DNA of 64,000 nucleotides from Lapidilactobacillus achengensis (GCF_003946655.1 NZ_RHOV01000011.1:1-64000), one strand, 5' to 3'; counted from the stretch's first letter, positions 53,669 to 63,744 are shown. The notes: generated from the sequence alone by a model not told the origin. Translations and numbers: made by a program.

Positions 53669-54358
53669 TTAGCGAGGCGCCAACTTGATTTGCGCTTGCA
53701 ACATTGGCGTGTAGTACCGTTGATAGCCGCGGGCGTTCAAGTGAGTCCCATCGCCATCTTGGGGATGACTGCCAGAATTATAAGAAAAGCGCGCCGCCAT
53801 TTCAGGATTGAAGGTGTTGATCTGCCCGGCGCCGTAAATATCGATCACTGGCACGCTCCACTTGCGGCAAAGTTGCGCCGCCATTGCCTGCACCTGATCC
53901 TGCCGCGCTAGCGGAATCGCCGGCATATGGTGCACCGCCACAAAATAACGGGGCGCGAAAGGATATTTCGCCTGCATTTGCGCCAGCACATTTTCGAAAC
54001 AGCCGGCGTAACTCGCCAGGTCGAAACTGGTGACTTGGTAATCCGCGGCCGGTGCGCCTAAAGGATAAAGTTGATCGACATAATTGAGCGCATCATTGGT
54101 CGTCCCGTCAAAAACAATCAAATCAGGCGCAGCAGTTGGCGCCTGGGCCAATTGACGCGCCAAATCGGGGATATGATTTTCGCTGGCCCAAGTGTGATCG
54201 CTGGGTTTGGTGGGAATCATTGTGGCGCCATTTACCGCGAAATTGTGGAGTGTCAAATGCTCGCGCTGAGCGAAATCGTCAAGCAGTCCAATTCTCAACT
54301 CGTGACCGGCAATCAAGGAATCGCCGAAACCATATAGTGTTCGCTGCTGTACTGTCAT
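53669..54358 (-). CDS. SGNH/GDSL-family hydrolase
   Basis: The 229-residue protein has the block I nucleophile in GFGDSL (Ser14), block II Gly in FAVNGA, block III Asn in DGTTND and block V Asp/His in DGDGTHL, so all SGNH residues are present. No signal peptide: cytosolic. It probably deacylates a small ester or carbohydrate; the substrate is unknown. It stands alone on the minus strand, 180 bp downstream of an esterase gene in the same direction. Confidence 0.88.
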   Translation of the reverse strand: MTVQQRTLYGFGDSLIAGHELRIGLLDDFAQREHLTLHNFAVNGATMIPTKPSDHTWASENHIPDLARQLAQAPTAAPDLIVFDGTTNDALNYVDQLYPLGAPAADYQVTSFDLASYAGCFENVLAQMQAKYPFAPRYFVAVHHMPAIPLARQDQVQAMAAQLCRKWSVPVIDIYGAGQINTFNPEMAARFSYNSGSHPQDGDGTHLNARGYQRYYTPMLQAQIKLAPR

Positions 54359-54540
54359 TGTCAGAAAACTTCCTTACTTGTGATAAATTGAAAAATTTTG
54401 AATTAAAAATTTTGAACTAAAATATTTTGAATTGAAAAGTTATACATTGGAATGATTGGCTTTAGTGACCAAGCACGCTAACTATTGCAAGGGCCGCTTG
54501 GAACAATCAATGTGTGCTGAGTTTCAGGCGCTAGCCTGGC

Positions 54541-55446
54541 CTAAAGCGTCATCGTGCCAGTGCTTGTTGTATTTTCCGGCCGTAATTGTCGGGCCAACCA
54601 GTCGGTAATGTAGGCGATGACGCTTGGTTGGAACCAGTCAGCGGAACCATGCCCCGCACCAGTTAAGGTCACCGCTTCGGCGGCGACGCCTTTTTCTTGC
54701 AGCGCTGTTGCCATTTGCAGACTTTGAACCGGTGACACGAAATCGTCCGCGGACCCGTGCATCAATAGGAACGGGTTCAAACCTGATTTGACATAGGAAA
54801 TTGGACTGGCTTGCGCCGCCAATTGGGGCACGGCGTTGATCGCGTTAGTCTGATCGCTGCCCAAGGAGACCCCATTGACCAACAAGGCTTCCGTGGCCGT
54901 TGGCGTGTCATGAAAAGGCGCGACCAAACCAGCGCCGATATTTCGTAAATCACTAATGCCATAAAGTGACACCGTCGCCGCGACCGTGGTTTGCGCCGCC
55001 GCCAGTTTGTCAGCGATGAACAGCGCGCTACCACTTGTTGTTCCCAAGAATTGCGCCAGATAGCCGCCAGCTGAATCACCTAAAACAGCGATTCGCCGGG
55101 GATCGATCCCGAATTCCTGGGCATGCTGGTGTAAAAATAGTAACGCGCTTTTCCCATCATGGACTAACGCCGGAAATTTATCAGGGATCACCCGATATTC
55201 GGCGGCCGCGACGACCATCCCGCGTTCAGCCAAAGCGAGGCGCAACTGAACTAATTTATGGGCCTCAGCTTCGATAAAGCCACCGCCAGGAAAGTAGAGG
55301 ACAGCCGGTTTGGGTTCGGGCGTGCGCGGGATCAGTAAGCTCATTTTCAAATCGCGGTAATTGCTATCCGCCGCGTTCTCATATGTAATGTCACGGGTCT
55401 CGTCAACTAAGGGCACGGTCAACGGCACCGCTGGTAAAACTGTCAT
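54541..55446 (-). CDS. Alpha/beta hydrolase, esterase/lipase family
   Basis: The 301-residue hydrolase has an oxyanion-hole motif FPGGGF (HGGG-like, His replaced by Pro), nucleophile elbow GDSAGG (Ser125), acid in GSADDFVSP and His in GAGHGSADW. It resembles BD-FAE/acetyl-esterase-type members of COG0657. No secretion signal. The substrate cannot be read from sequence. The upstream side carries a short and a long repeat, leaving about 90 bp for its promoter. Confidence 0.88.
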   Translation of the reverse strand: MTVLPAVPLTVPLVDETRDITYENAADSNYRDLKMSLLIPRTPEPKPAVLYFPGGGFIEAEAHKLVQLRLALAERGMVVAAAEYRVIPDKFPALVHDGKSALLFLHQHAQEFGIDPRRIAVLGDSAGGYLAQFLGTTSGSALFIADKLAAAQTTVAATVSLYGISDLRNIGAGLVAPFHDTPTATEALLVNGVSLGSDQTNAINAVPQLAAQASPISYVKSGLNPFLLMHGSADDFVSPVQSLQMATALQEKGVAAEAVTLTGAGHGSADWFQPSVIAYITDWLARQLRPENTTSTGTMTL

Positions 55447-55533
55447 GGCAAAAACCTCCGTTTCGGTTTGGGCTCAGTTTATCTGAGGTAGAACTCTTAT
55501 ATTGTAAGCGTTTTGAGAAAACAGGTCAATCAC

Positions 55534-55656
55534 GAGAGTGTGAACCGACCTGGTTAGCTCCTGAGCATTAGCCTAGCAATTGTTTTGGAAGCTGTATTTT
55601 GCTTCCGGAACAATTGCGTAGCTAAGCGCAGGGAGCTGGGTCGGTAAACACGTTTC
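55534..55656 (+). repeat. Short hairpin repeat, copy 6
   Basis: It adjoins the end of long repeat copy 8 rather than lying inside it. Outer arms ACCGACC/GGTCGGT and AGCTCC/GGAGCT, inner GCAATTGTT/AACAATTGC with GGAAGC/GCTTCC. The AGCTCC/GGAGCT pair replaces AGCTTC/GAAGCT of other copies on both sides. Confidence 0.88.
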
Positions 55657-55660
55657 AATG

Positions 55661-56573
55661 TCGGCCGCAGTTTGCGCTGCGCGTGGCGTTGGTGGTTGGC
55701 AGATGTGGTAGGGCTCCAGGTCGGGCTGGGGGTGGTGGAACGCTGCGGGCACGACTTGAAGCTTTTCGGAAAACCGCCGAAAATCTTCAAGCTCGGCCTT
55801 ATTGTAGGCGATAAATCGCCAACAATAATTGATTCAGAGTGAGAGCCGACCTGGGTAGCTTCTGAGCATTAGCCTAGCAACTATTTTGGAGGCTGGTTTA
55901 TGCCTCCAGAATAGTTGCGTAGCTAAGCGGAAGAAGCTAGGTCGGCGAACACGTTTTGCGGCTGACTCACCCCCAGCCCGACCTTCCGCCAGCCAACGAA
56001 CAGCCAACGAACAGCCCACCAACGCCCGCTCCGCTCCACCTGCTCAACGTTACCATAGTCATTTGAGCACTCACGCCGACCGGCAAGCTATCGTCAATTG
56101 ATTGGGAACCACGCAATTAACGACCATGGTTAGTGGTCACTAGCTTTAAATTGGTGACACCAGTACAGTTTGTCTGATGAACTAAGGCAAGTTCTTGATG
56201 AATCAGCTGGATCGGTCGGTTTCTAACCAGGGATCGTTAAGGAAACAAGTAGAGATGTTCAACCTACGCAAACTGTACCAACCTTCTAATCCAAATCCGT
56301 TGGTGTTGCCGTACCACCCCACAAAGGGCGATTGTTTTGACCTCTAGCTCGCAAAACCACTTTGTCAGATACCCAACTTTGATTGCAGACAAGCTCAATT
56401 CTGCCTAGCAACCGCCTCAGGACGTGTGGCTCAGCGGTGAGATTATTCTTAGCGATTTATCGCTTAGAATAAGGCCTGATTTTGAGACAAGCCGCCGGGC
56501 TTGCGGATTGGCTCAAAACGACGCCCACCACGTTCCAGTCCGTAACACCCGCCAACACCTGCAATTAAGCGCA
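55661..56573 (-). repeat. Long composite hairpin repeat, copy 8
   Basis: A reverse copy whose module B is the GGTCGGGCTGGGGGTG subtype seen in copy 6, interrupted by a short repeat. Module A has kept the ACGTCCTGAGGCGG arm but lost the opposite arm, where the sequence reads GTTACGGACTGG. It lies between the divergent esterase and BceA-like genes. Confidence 0.88.
55835..55956 (+). repeat. Short hairpin repeat, copy 7 (nested)
   Basis: A full element inside module B of long repeat copy 8, next to the TTATTGT/ACAATAA hairpin. Outer arms CCGACCT/AGGTCGG, inner GCAACTATT/AATAGTTGC; the loop reads TGGTTTAT. Confidence 0.88.
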
Positions 56574-56655
56574 ACGACATTCTGTCATCGGCCCAAGGAC
56601 CTAGCCAAACCTTACGATGCTGTTAGTTCAACCTAGGTTTTGTTAGTTGAAGCGA

Positions 56656-56684
56656 ATGACCCGGTCGCGGTTCCTTGCTATACT
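56656..56684 (+). promoter_or_regulatory. Promoter of the BceAB-like operon
   Basis: ATGACC (56656-56661) and TATACT (56679-56684) are 17 bp apart, with a TGC extended -10. Confidence 0.5.
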
Positions 56685-56717
56685 TGGTAACGAAATAAGG
56701 AAACGGAGGAAGTAAGC

Positions 56718-57473
56718 GTGACAAATGAAGTCGTAACAGTCCAACACCTAGTTAAAACATATGGTAAGGGTAACGAAAAGAAATTTACCGCTTTGAAAGA
56801 TATTGATTTTACCGTTGAGAATGGTGAATTTGTGGGGATCATGGGGGCGTCTGGCTCCGGGAAAACGACGCTGTTGAATATTTTATCCACCTTAGATAAA
56901 CCAACTAGTGGCGAGGTCCGGATCAATCAGCAGGATCTGACCCAGTTGAAGGGCAACCAAATGGCTGATTTCCGTGGCCACGAGATCGGATTTATTTTCC
57001 AAGATTTCAACCTGTTGGAGAATTTGACCGCGGCGGAGAACATTGCTTTGCCATTATCTTTGCAGGGCGTCGCGCCGAAGCAGATCCAACCTTTGGTGAT
57101 GAAAATCGCCAAACGCTTGTCGATCGAAAGCGTGCTGGATCATTATCCCACCGAATTATCCGGTGGGCAAAAGCAGCGCGTGGCGGCGGCGCGGGCGTTG
57201 GTGCATCAACCGACGATTTTATTTGGTGACGAGCCAACCGGGGCTTTGGATTCCAATAGCGCCCGGGAATTGTTGGAAACCATGTCCAGTTTGAACCGGA
57301 ACGATCAAGTGTCGATTTTGTTGGTGACCCATGATCCTTTCTCGGCCAGCTATTGTCAGCGGATCTTGTTCATTAAAGACGGCGAGATCGGTTCCGAGTT
57401 GCGCCGGGGCGAACGCGATCGGGCGGCGTTTTATCAAGAAATCCTTGATAATCTAGGCACCTTTACAGAATAG
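56718..57473 (+). CDS. BceA-like ABC transporter ATPase
   Basis: The 251-residue ATPase of the MacB/BceA group has Walker A GASGSGKTT, signature LSGGQKQRVAAARAL and Walker B ILFGDEPTGALDS. It forms an operon with the large FtsX-type permease 10 bp downstream. Such pairs remove or sense cell-wall-active peptides such as bacitracin. No BceRS two-component genes are adjacent. Confidence 0.92.
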   Translation: MTNEVVTVQHLVKTYGKGNEKKFTALKDIDFTVENGEFVGIMGASGSGKTTLLNILSTLDKPTSGEVRINQQDLTQLKGNQMADFRGHEIGFIFQDFNLLENLTAAENIALPLSLQGVAPKQIQPLVMKIAKRLSIESVLDHYPTELSGGQKQRVAAARALVHQPTILFGDEPTGALDSNSARELLETMSSLNRNDQVSILLVTHDPFSASYCQRILFIKDGEIGSELRRGERDRAAFYQEILDNLGTFTE

Positions 57474-57483
57474 GAGGGACACC

Positions 57484-59334
57484 ATGTTAAGAAAGCTAGC
57501 TTTTAGCAGTATCAAAAGCCGCTTGAAGGATTACGTGGTCCTTTTCTCAGGCTTAGTCGTTGCCGCCGCGACCTTCTATATGTTCATGGCCTTGGCGACC
57601 AATCAAGATTTCCTGGGCAAAAACTCAATGCTCAGCGCCAACAATACTATGTTCATCTTCATTTTCGGCGCGATTTTATTGGCGATCATTACCTTCTTCT
57701 ACCTGATTTACGCCAATTCGTTCCTGTTGACAATGCGCCAACGGGAATATGGCATGTTTATGATGCTCGGCGCCAAGACCGGCAAAATCGGCCAATTGAT
57801 TTTCATGGAAACTTTTTTGCTGGGGATGGGCGCCACGTTGATTGGGGAGGTCATTGGCATTGGCCTGACCCAAGTTGTCGCCCGGTTATTGGTGCAACAA
57901 ATGGGGCTGACTTTGCAGCATTTCAACTCGTTTTACTGGCCGGCCTTTCTGATCACCTTGGCGTTCTTTCTGGTCTTGTTCATTTTCGCGGCGATTTGGA
58001 ATAGTCATAAATTAATGAAAACACCAGTACTCAAACTCTTGCACAGCGCGGAGCAGCCAGCGCGGACTCAGGTCAAACCGATTTGGTTGGCGGTCCAAGC
58101 CTTGCTGGGGGTGGCGTTATTAGCTGCCGGCTACTGGGCAATGATCAATATTGCCCTGTTGCAACTTTTGGCGATTCCTTTTGCCTTAGTCACGATCGTT
58201 TTAGGTAGCTTCTTCACCTTTAACGCGACTTTCATTTGGTTACTACGCCTCATGAAAAAACACCGTTCCTTTTCATTACGGGGGATCCGCAATTTCACAC
58301 TTTCACAGTTGAATTTCCGTATCCATGATTACACCCGAATGTTGGCGATGATTTCGATTTTGTTTGCCTTGGCTTTAGGCGCGATTACCGTGGGCCTAGG
58401 CTTCCGCAATGATTTAAGCATGTTGATCGACTCGTTTGACGCTTATGATGTGAAGCTTTATACCCACTCGGCGAAGATCGACGCTGAAGTCGCTAAGTTG
58501 GATATCAAAGAGCAGGCGACCTATTCTTACAAGGTTAAGGGCAAACAGATCTATTATCGCCAAGACCAATTGCAGGACCAGCCTTTGTATTATTTCCATT
58601 ATCAACGAAGTGGTGGTATTTCAATGCAAATGCCGCAACGGCGACGTTTCGCGGCGAAGGACTATCAAATCAGTCGCGAGACGCCGAATGGTGCCGTCCA
58701 GAACGCCTACAATCAGCTGGGAATCAAGTCGATTTATGACGGCAACGCGTTAACTGGCCATTTGGTCACCGCCGCCGAGTTCGCGCGACTGCCTGGTAAA
58801 ACGTCCCGGTTGACGCTGATCCGCGTGCGGGATTTCGCGGCTGCCCGTCAGAAAATCGCCAAGATCGAACAGGCACAACTAACCGCGGCGCCTGAGTTTA
58901 GTGAGGTTTTAGAGAACTCGAAATATGCCAACGCCCAAATGGGAACGGCGATGTATTCTGGGATGATTTTCATGGGCTTATTCTTAGGGTTGTCCTTCTT
59001 GGCGATGCTGGCCAGCTGCTTGATGTTCAAGATTTTGTCCGGGGCATACAGCGACGTGAAACGCTATGACATGCTGAACAAAATGGGCGCGCGCACCAGC
59101 GTGCTGAAAGCGTCGGTGGCCAAGGAAATTGGTGTCTTGTACGCGTTACCCGGTCTGCTGGGCATCATCCATGTGTTGTTTGGGTTGCAGCTCTTCAAAT
59201 TATTGCTGCTAAACCCATACCACGGGATCTGGTTGCCTTTCTTGATTTTCTTGTTGCTCTACGGCCTTTATTATTGGCTGACCGTTACCCTTTATCGGGG
59301 CATCGTGATTCCTAAAGTCGAGATCGACAAATAA
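57484..59334 (+). CDS. BceB-like ABC transporter permease
   Basis: The 616-residue permease has about ten membrane helices. A roughly 200-residue extracellular domain follows the helix near residue 300 (from FRNDLSMLIDSFD to about residue 485), the hallmark of BceB-type antimicrobial peptide transporters. Two FtsX-like regions lie near 55-180 and 495-610. The extracellular domain usually determines peptide recognition; its ligand here is unknown. AGGAGG precedes the ATG. Confidence 0.92.
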   Translation: MLRKLAFSSIKSRLKDYVVLFSGLVVAAATFYMFMALATNQDFLGKNSMLSANNTMFIFIFGAILLAIITFFYLIYANSFLLTMRQREYGMFMMLGAKTGKIGQLIFMETFLLGMGATLIGEVIGIGLTQVVARLLVQQMGLTLQHFNSFYWPAFLITLAFFLVLFIFAAIWNSHKLMKTPVLKLLHSAEQPARTQVKPIWLAVQALLGVALLAAGYWAMINIALLQLLAIPFALVTIVLGSFFTFNATFIWLLRLMKKHRSFSLRGIRNFTLSQLNFRIHDYTRMLAMISILFALALGAITVGLGFRNDLSMLIDSFDAYDVKLYTHSAKIDAEVAKLDIKEQATYSYKVKGKQIYYRQDQLQDQPLYYFHYQRSGGISMQMPQRRRFAAKDYQISRETPNGAVQNAYNQLGIKSIYDGNALTGHLVTAAEFARLPGKTSRLTLIRVRDFAAARQKIAKIEQAQLTAAPEFSEVLENSKYANAQMGTAMYSGMIFMGLFLGLSFLAMLASCLMFKILSGAYSDVKRYDMLNKMGARTSVLKASVAKEIGVLYALPGLLGIIHVLFGLQLFKLLLLNPYHGIWLPFLIFLLLYGLYYWLTVTLYRGIVIPKVEIDK

Positions 59335-59353
59335 AAACTGATTTCAGTATACA

Positions 59354-59389
59354 AAACGACCGCGGAAGCAGATTCCGCGGTCGTTTTTT
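59354..59389. terminator. Bidirectional terminator
   Basis: AAAACGACCGCGGAA pairs with TTCCGCGGTCGTTTT around a 5-nt loop. It lies between convergent genes. Confidence 0.9.
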
Positions 59390-59442
59390 CGGTGATTGGT
59401 CAAATTATTCGCCAGCCGAACACATTGGCTGTGTTTGTCTAG

Positions 59443-60102
59443 CTAAAAAACTTTCAATTGATTATAGCTCAACACATCAATGCCTTGATCGGTTAATTGG
59501 ATTTTGGTCACGCTGGCATTGCGGGGCGCTACGGTAACATCGAAGCGGCCTTGACCGAATTTCTCCACAATACTGCGAATCGTGGTGCCGTGGCTGACCA
59601 GCAGCACATTATCGCCATTGCGATTTTGTTCCCGGAGCATTTTGAAGCCTTTGCCGATCCGCGTCCAATACTGGGTCGCGGTTTCCGCGTCATGGAAAGG
59701 GTCGATGGCGTTCATGAAGTCCTTGGACTTGTCGATGCCATATTGCGCGACTAATTCCTTGAAGCTGGGAGCACCATGGGGCGCGCCGACTTCATACCAA
59801 GTTTGCGCCGAGTCAGCGCCTTCGAAGTAACCATAGAAGACCTCACGGAAAAACGGCGTGGTGGTGTAAGGCACCGTGGTGTTCATGTTTTTGCCGAGAA
59901 TAACTTCACAGGTCCGCATCGCCCGCGTCGTGTCCGACGAATAGGCGTGGGTGAAGGTCAAGTGCTTCAGCCGCTGCGCCGCTTCCTCCGCGCCGGCGAT
60001 GCCCGCTGCCGTCAAGGGCGAATCGCTCCAGCCTTGCATCCGATTGAATTTATTGAAATAAGTTTGACCATGACGGACAAGATAAACGGTAATTGTTTTC
60101 AT
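59443..60102 (-). CDS. Histidine phosphatase (phosphoglycerate mutase-like)
   Basis: The 219-residue enzyme has the phosphohistidine motif VRHGQTYFNKFNRMQGWSDSPLT near the N-terminus and the second catalytic His in LVSHGTT. Additional conserved Arg and Glu occur in SSDTTRAMRT and REVFYGYFEG. The length and motifs indicate a broad-specificity phosphatase rather than glycolytic mutase. It follows the iminopeptidase gene by 14 bp, so they are probably cotranscribed. Confidence 0.9.
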   Translation of the reverse strand: MKTITVYLVRHGQTYFNKFNRMQGWSDSPLTAAGIAGAEEAAQRLKHLTFTHAYSSDTTRAMRTCEVILGKNMNTTVPYTTTPFFREVFYGYFEGADSAQTWYEVGAPHGAPSFKELVAQYGIDKSKDFMNAIDPFHDAETATQYWTRIGKGFKMLREQNRNGDNVLLVSHGTTIRSIVEKFGQGRFDVTVAPRNASVTKIQLTDQGIDVLSYNQLKVF

Positions 60103-60116
60103 TAATTATTCAGTCC

Positions 60117-61022
60117 TTAGGGTTGATAATGACCGCCTTCAACGTCTTTGATGAATTTCTCCAAATGTTCGAAGTAAACATCAGGATTATCCATCATATG
60201 ATGATGACCGCCATTTGGCGTGGTTTCCAGCCGCGCGTTAGGGATTTGTTCCGACATCCGCAACGCCGCTGAGAGTGGCATCGTTTCGTGCTGACCAAAT
60301 GTTAATAAAGTTGGCACGGTAATATTTTGGATTTGTTTGCGTAGGTCGAAATCTTTCAACTTACCGGTAACCACGAATTCATTATCCCCCTGAAAAGCGT
60401 TATATACTGGGGTAGCCATAGTGGAAATCAAATGACTGATGGCTGGTGGTTGTCGCCGATCAACGAAATTACGGTTGAGAATATCCACATATTGTTGATA
60501 TTGCGGATCATCCCAAGTGCCCTCCCGCTCGCAACGTTGCATATAGGCCACCGCCTCCACTGGCAGGGTCTCTTCGCGAACTTTATTGATATGGACCACA
60601 TATTCGTCGATGTTGTCGATCATGCTGGAAATGATCGCGCCTTTTAAGTGTTGGCCATATTTCAAAGCATAGAGCATGGTCAAAGCGCCGCCCCAAGACT
60701 GCCCAATCAAGTAAAATTGATCCAGACCGAGTTTTTGCCGGACTTCTTCAACTTCGTCAAGGAAGTAGTCAGTAGTCAAATATTTCGCGGCGATCTCCGG
60801 GTCACTGTAATCCGGTTGATCTGAATAAAATGAGCCCAGTTGATCATACATATGGACTTGGACGCCCAAATCGGCTAGTTTTTCGCCGAAATTCTCCCAA
60901 TATTCGTGGGTGCCGCCAGGGCCACCGTGGAGGCAAAGTAAGTGAATGTCTCCTTGACCTTGAGTGTTGGTCCAAAGATGATAGCCATTATCTAGTGTGA
61001 GAATCGTTGTTCCTTGTTTCAT
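60117..61022 (-). CDS. pip: Proline iminopeptidase
   Basis: The 301-residue peptidase of family S33 has the HGGPGG oxyanion motif (32-37), nucleophile elbow GQSWGG (Ser109), and a C-terminal His in NGGHHHMMD. It releases N-terminal proline from peptides, fitting peptide use after Opp uptake. Cytosolic. It is the first gene of a pair with the histidine phosphatase. Confidence 0.92.
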   Translation of the reverse strand: MKQGTTILTLDNGYHLWTNTQGQGDIHLLCLHGGPGGTHEYWENFGEKLADLGVQVHMYDQLGSFYSDQPDYSDPEIAAKYLTTDYFLDEVEEVRQKLGLDQFYLIGQSWGGALTMLYALKYGQHLKGAIISSMIDNIDEYVVHINKVREETLPVEAVAYMQRCEREGTWDDPQYQQYVDILNRNFVDRRQPPAISHLISTMATPVYNAFQGDNEFVVTGKLKDFDLRKQIQNITVPTLLTFGQHETMPLSAALRMSEQIPNARLETTPNGGHHHMMDNPDVYFEHLEKFIKDVEGGHYQP

Positions 61023-61162
61023 GCTGCGCCACCTAGTTTCTTCTTATTTGTGGATCAGGTTGGTTGGATCATCGCGTGACAACCCCATTCTAACATGTTC
61101 CCGGGGACTTGTTGCGCTGATTTTATGATCGTTTTGTGCTGAATCACTTGCAGAAACCCAGC

Positions 61163-62152
61163 TTAGGCCAGGATTTCTTTGATCTGTTTGACCTCATCAT
61201 TGGTGAAGGTCAGATGGTCGGCCACGGCCAAGTTGGCCAACAGGTTGGTTTCGCTGGTCGTGCCAATAATCACGCTGGCCACTGCTTGATCACGCAGTAG
61301 CCAAGCTAAAGCCATTTGCGCCAAAGTCTGATCCCGCTTTTGCGCCACCGCCTCCAGCTGATTCAGTAAGTCAACCACATGAGCCTTCCCCTGGTTGAAA
61401 ATCGCGGTGTTTGACCAATGAATCGGAAAATCATCGGGAATGCCCTTGAGGTAGCGTTCGGTCAAAAGACCCTCAGAGAGCGGACCATAGGCGACTAAAC
61501 TCCGATTATAACGTTTGACCGTTTCCAAAACACCATTGCGTGCGGCGTCGGGCCGCAACATATTATAAGAATATTGATTGACGACAAACGGCACGTGATA
61601 TTTGGTCAACAGCGCGATCATCGTTTCACTTTGGGCGGCGTCATAATTGCTAATGCCGATATACATGGCCTTTCCTGCTTGGACGATTTGCCCCAAAGCC
61701 AGCGCGGTTTCTTCCGGATCCGTCTCCGGATCAGGGCGATGACTGTAGAAAATATCCACATAGTCCATCTGCAAACGTTGCAAACTATGATCAATACTTT
61801 GGAGTAAATTTTTCCGGGAATTGAAATGCTGGAACGGACTCGGCCCCATTTCAAAGCCAGCCTTAGTTGTGACGACGAGCTCGTCACGATAGGGTTTTAA
61901 GTTACGCTGATAAACTTGGCCGAATAATTTCTCGGCTGAGCCACGATCTGGTTTGCCATAATTATTCGCTAAGTCGAAACTGAAGACACCATGGTCGAAG
62001 GCCGACAGAATCAACTGCTCTCGGTCAGTAAAAGGGTCCGAACTACTGAAATGACGCCAAAGTCCTAAAGTAATGATCGGTAATTGTAAACCGGTATCGC
62101 CAACGCGACGAAACGGTAGGTGTTCATAACGATCTGTTGCTGCTGCGTACAT
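61163..62152 (-). CDS. Aldo/keto reductase, YghZ-like
   Basis: The 329-residue NADPH-dependent reductase has the catalytic tetrad Asp/Tyr in DLANNYG, Lys in TTKAGFEMG and His in FYSHRPD. The sequence, including GLWRHF and DPETDPEETALAL, fits the AKR14/YghZ group that reduces glyceraldehyde-3-phosphate and methylglyoxal. ATG 62152 is preceded by AAGGAGGAG; a longer frame to 62257 lacks a ribosome site. Confidence 0.9.
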   Translation of the reverse strand: MYAAATDRYEHLPFRRVGDTGLQLPIITLGLWRHFSSSDPFTDREQLILSAFDHGVFSFDLANNYGKPDRGSAEKLFGQVYQRNLKPYRDELVVTTKAGFEMGPSPFQHFNSRKNLLQSIDHSLQRLQMDYVDIFYSHRPDPETDPEETALALGQIVQAGKAMYIGISNYDAAQSETMIALLTKYHVPFVVNQYSYNMLRPDAARNGVLETVKRYNRSLVAYGPLSEGLLTERYLKGIPDDFPIHWSNTAIFNQGKAHVVDLLNQLEAVAQKRDQTLAQMALAWLLRDQAVASVIIGTTSETNLLANLAVADHLTFTNDEVKQIKEILA

Positions 62153-62268
62153 GATTAACTCCTCCTTGAAGGCGTGGCGCCCAACGCGCCCGCTTTTTGT
62201 TGGTTCGCTCAAAGCAACGGCCATCTTAATTTTAGTAATAATTGGTATAGGTTGCAAGTCGTGATTGG

Positions 62269-63009
62269 CAAAAGTAGGTTGGCCGCAGCTTGCGCTGCGA
62301 AATTCGGGGTGAGCTCGCTGTGGGCGTCACTTTGAGCTTTTCGGAAGCCCACCGAAAATCTCAAAGCTGAGCCTTATTCTAAGCGGCAAAGCCGCTAAGA
62401 ATAACGACACGGCGATCTCACCCCGAATTTCTCCGCTCCAGCCGCTCAACGTTATAACAGCCGTTTGAGCACTCACGCCGGCTGGCAAACTATGGCCAAT
62501 TGATGGAGAACCACGCATTTGACGGCCGTGGTTAGTTGTTACAAGCTTTAAATTGGTGACACCAGGACAGTCTATCTGATGAACTAAGGCAAGTTCTTGA
62601 TGAATCAACTGAATCGGTCGGCTTTCCACACGTGGCTTGTTACGGAAATGAGTAAAAATGTTCAGCCTACGCAAAATGCTCCGACCTCCTAATCCGAATC
62701 CGTTGGTGTTGCCGTACCACCCCAAAAATGGGCAATTGATTGACCACCACACTTGCAAAACCACTTCGTCAAATCCTTCGCCTCGATTGCAGATAGGCTC
62801 AATTCTGTTCAGCAACCGGCTGGGACTGCGCGGCTCAGTGGTGAAATTGTCCTTGGCGGCTTTGCCGCTTAGGACAAGGCTCGATTTGAAGACAAGCCGC
62901 TGGTCTTGCGGATTGGCTTCAAACGACGCCCACCACGTTCCAGTCCGCAACAGCAGTCCCAGCCGGTTGCGCTCACGCGCAACACCCAGCACACCTGCAA
63001 TCAAACGCC
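62269..63009 (-). repeat. Long composite hairpin repeat, copy 9
   Basis: A compact, complete reverse copy: module B with AAATTCGGGGTGAG arms, spacer, then module A with GCAACCGGCTGGGACTGC arms and the GTTGCGC/GCGCAAC hairpin at the terminus. It shows both ends clearly (CAAAAGTAGGTTGGCC and CCTGCAATCAAACGC in this orientation). It can serve as a reference copy of about 740 bp. Confidence 0.92.
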
Positions 63010-63051
63010 GAACAAGATGTTATCATACCCAAAATCATACAAGCCAAGTTT

Positions 63052-63744
63052 TTAGCAACAAGTGACCGGCAGCCGCGCGCTGATCAGCAACATCATCGGC
63101 CGGCGGAATTCATCGCGCATCCCCGGCTGATCCAGAAGCGCCTGTGGTGGTTGCGGTTCAACCACATGCTCGATTTGAAAACCATGGGCCAACAAAGTCT
63201 CCAAATAAGTGGTCAAGGTGCGGTGATACTTGGTCATGGTTGTGCCCAAGAAAGTCACTTCCCGTGGGCCTTCGTCGAAATAGCGATCGACGGGGAAATG
63301 ATCGATCACACCATCAGCCCGGTAGATCCAATCTTGTTGGCCACTGGCGGTGAACAGCGGATGCTCCACTGAAAAAATAAATTGGCCGCCGGGCTGTAAA
63401 TACTGTTCGATTTGCGACAAGACTTGGTCAAATGAGGGCAGATAGTGCAACGCTAAAGAACTGAAGACCAAGTCGAACCGTTGGCCGGGAAAAGTAACGG
63501 TCGCCAAATCACCCTGCCGATAGCTGATATTGTTGGCGTGGGTCAAACTGCGCGCCTGGGTTAACATTTTCGCGGAAAGATCCACGCCAATCACCTGACG
63601 CGCCCCGTGATCGCTCGCATAGCGACAGTGCCACCCATAGCCGCAACCCAGATCCACCATCGTTTTCCCTTCAAAGTCAGGAAGCAACGCCTGCAAAGCC
63701 GGCCACTCACCGGCGCCAGCCAAGCCCCGTTGACTCCGATTCAT
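63052..63744 (-). CDS. Class I SAM-dependent methyltransferase, N-terminus frameshifted
   Basis: The 230-residue frame has the SAM motif VDLGCGYGWHCRYA, acidic VIGVDLS, and FSSLALHYL, as in UbiE/COG2227-like methyltransferases. The family usually begins IYDDPKFFxxYxQMxRSQ. Those codons are present upstream (from GTG 63797, after GAGGTGA) but in another frame: a TTTT run at 63761-63764 seems one T short. From 63797 the span is 746 nt, one less than a multiple of three. Either the gene is damaged, the read has an error, or translation restarts at ATG 63744. The substrate is unknown. Confidence 0.8.
   Translation of the reverse strand: MNRSQRGLAGAGEWPALQALLPDFEGKTMVDLGCGYGWHCRYASDHGARQVIGVDLSAKMLTQARSLTHANNISYRQGDLATVTFPGQRFDLVFSSLALHYLPSFDQVLSQIEQYLQPGGQFIFSVEHPLFTASGQQDWIYRADGVIDHFPVDRYFDEGPREVTFLGTTMTKYHRTLTTYLETLLAHGFQIEHVVEPQPPQALLDQPGMRDEFRRPMMLLISARLPVTCC

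Noticed and set aside
62327-63004. A 225-codon open frame running through long repeat copy 9
   Set aside because: Hairpin-rich repeats give open frames on both strands. The frame differs between copies, lacks a ribosome site and shows no protein-like pattern; stems are conserved as pairs rather than as codons.
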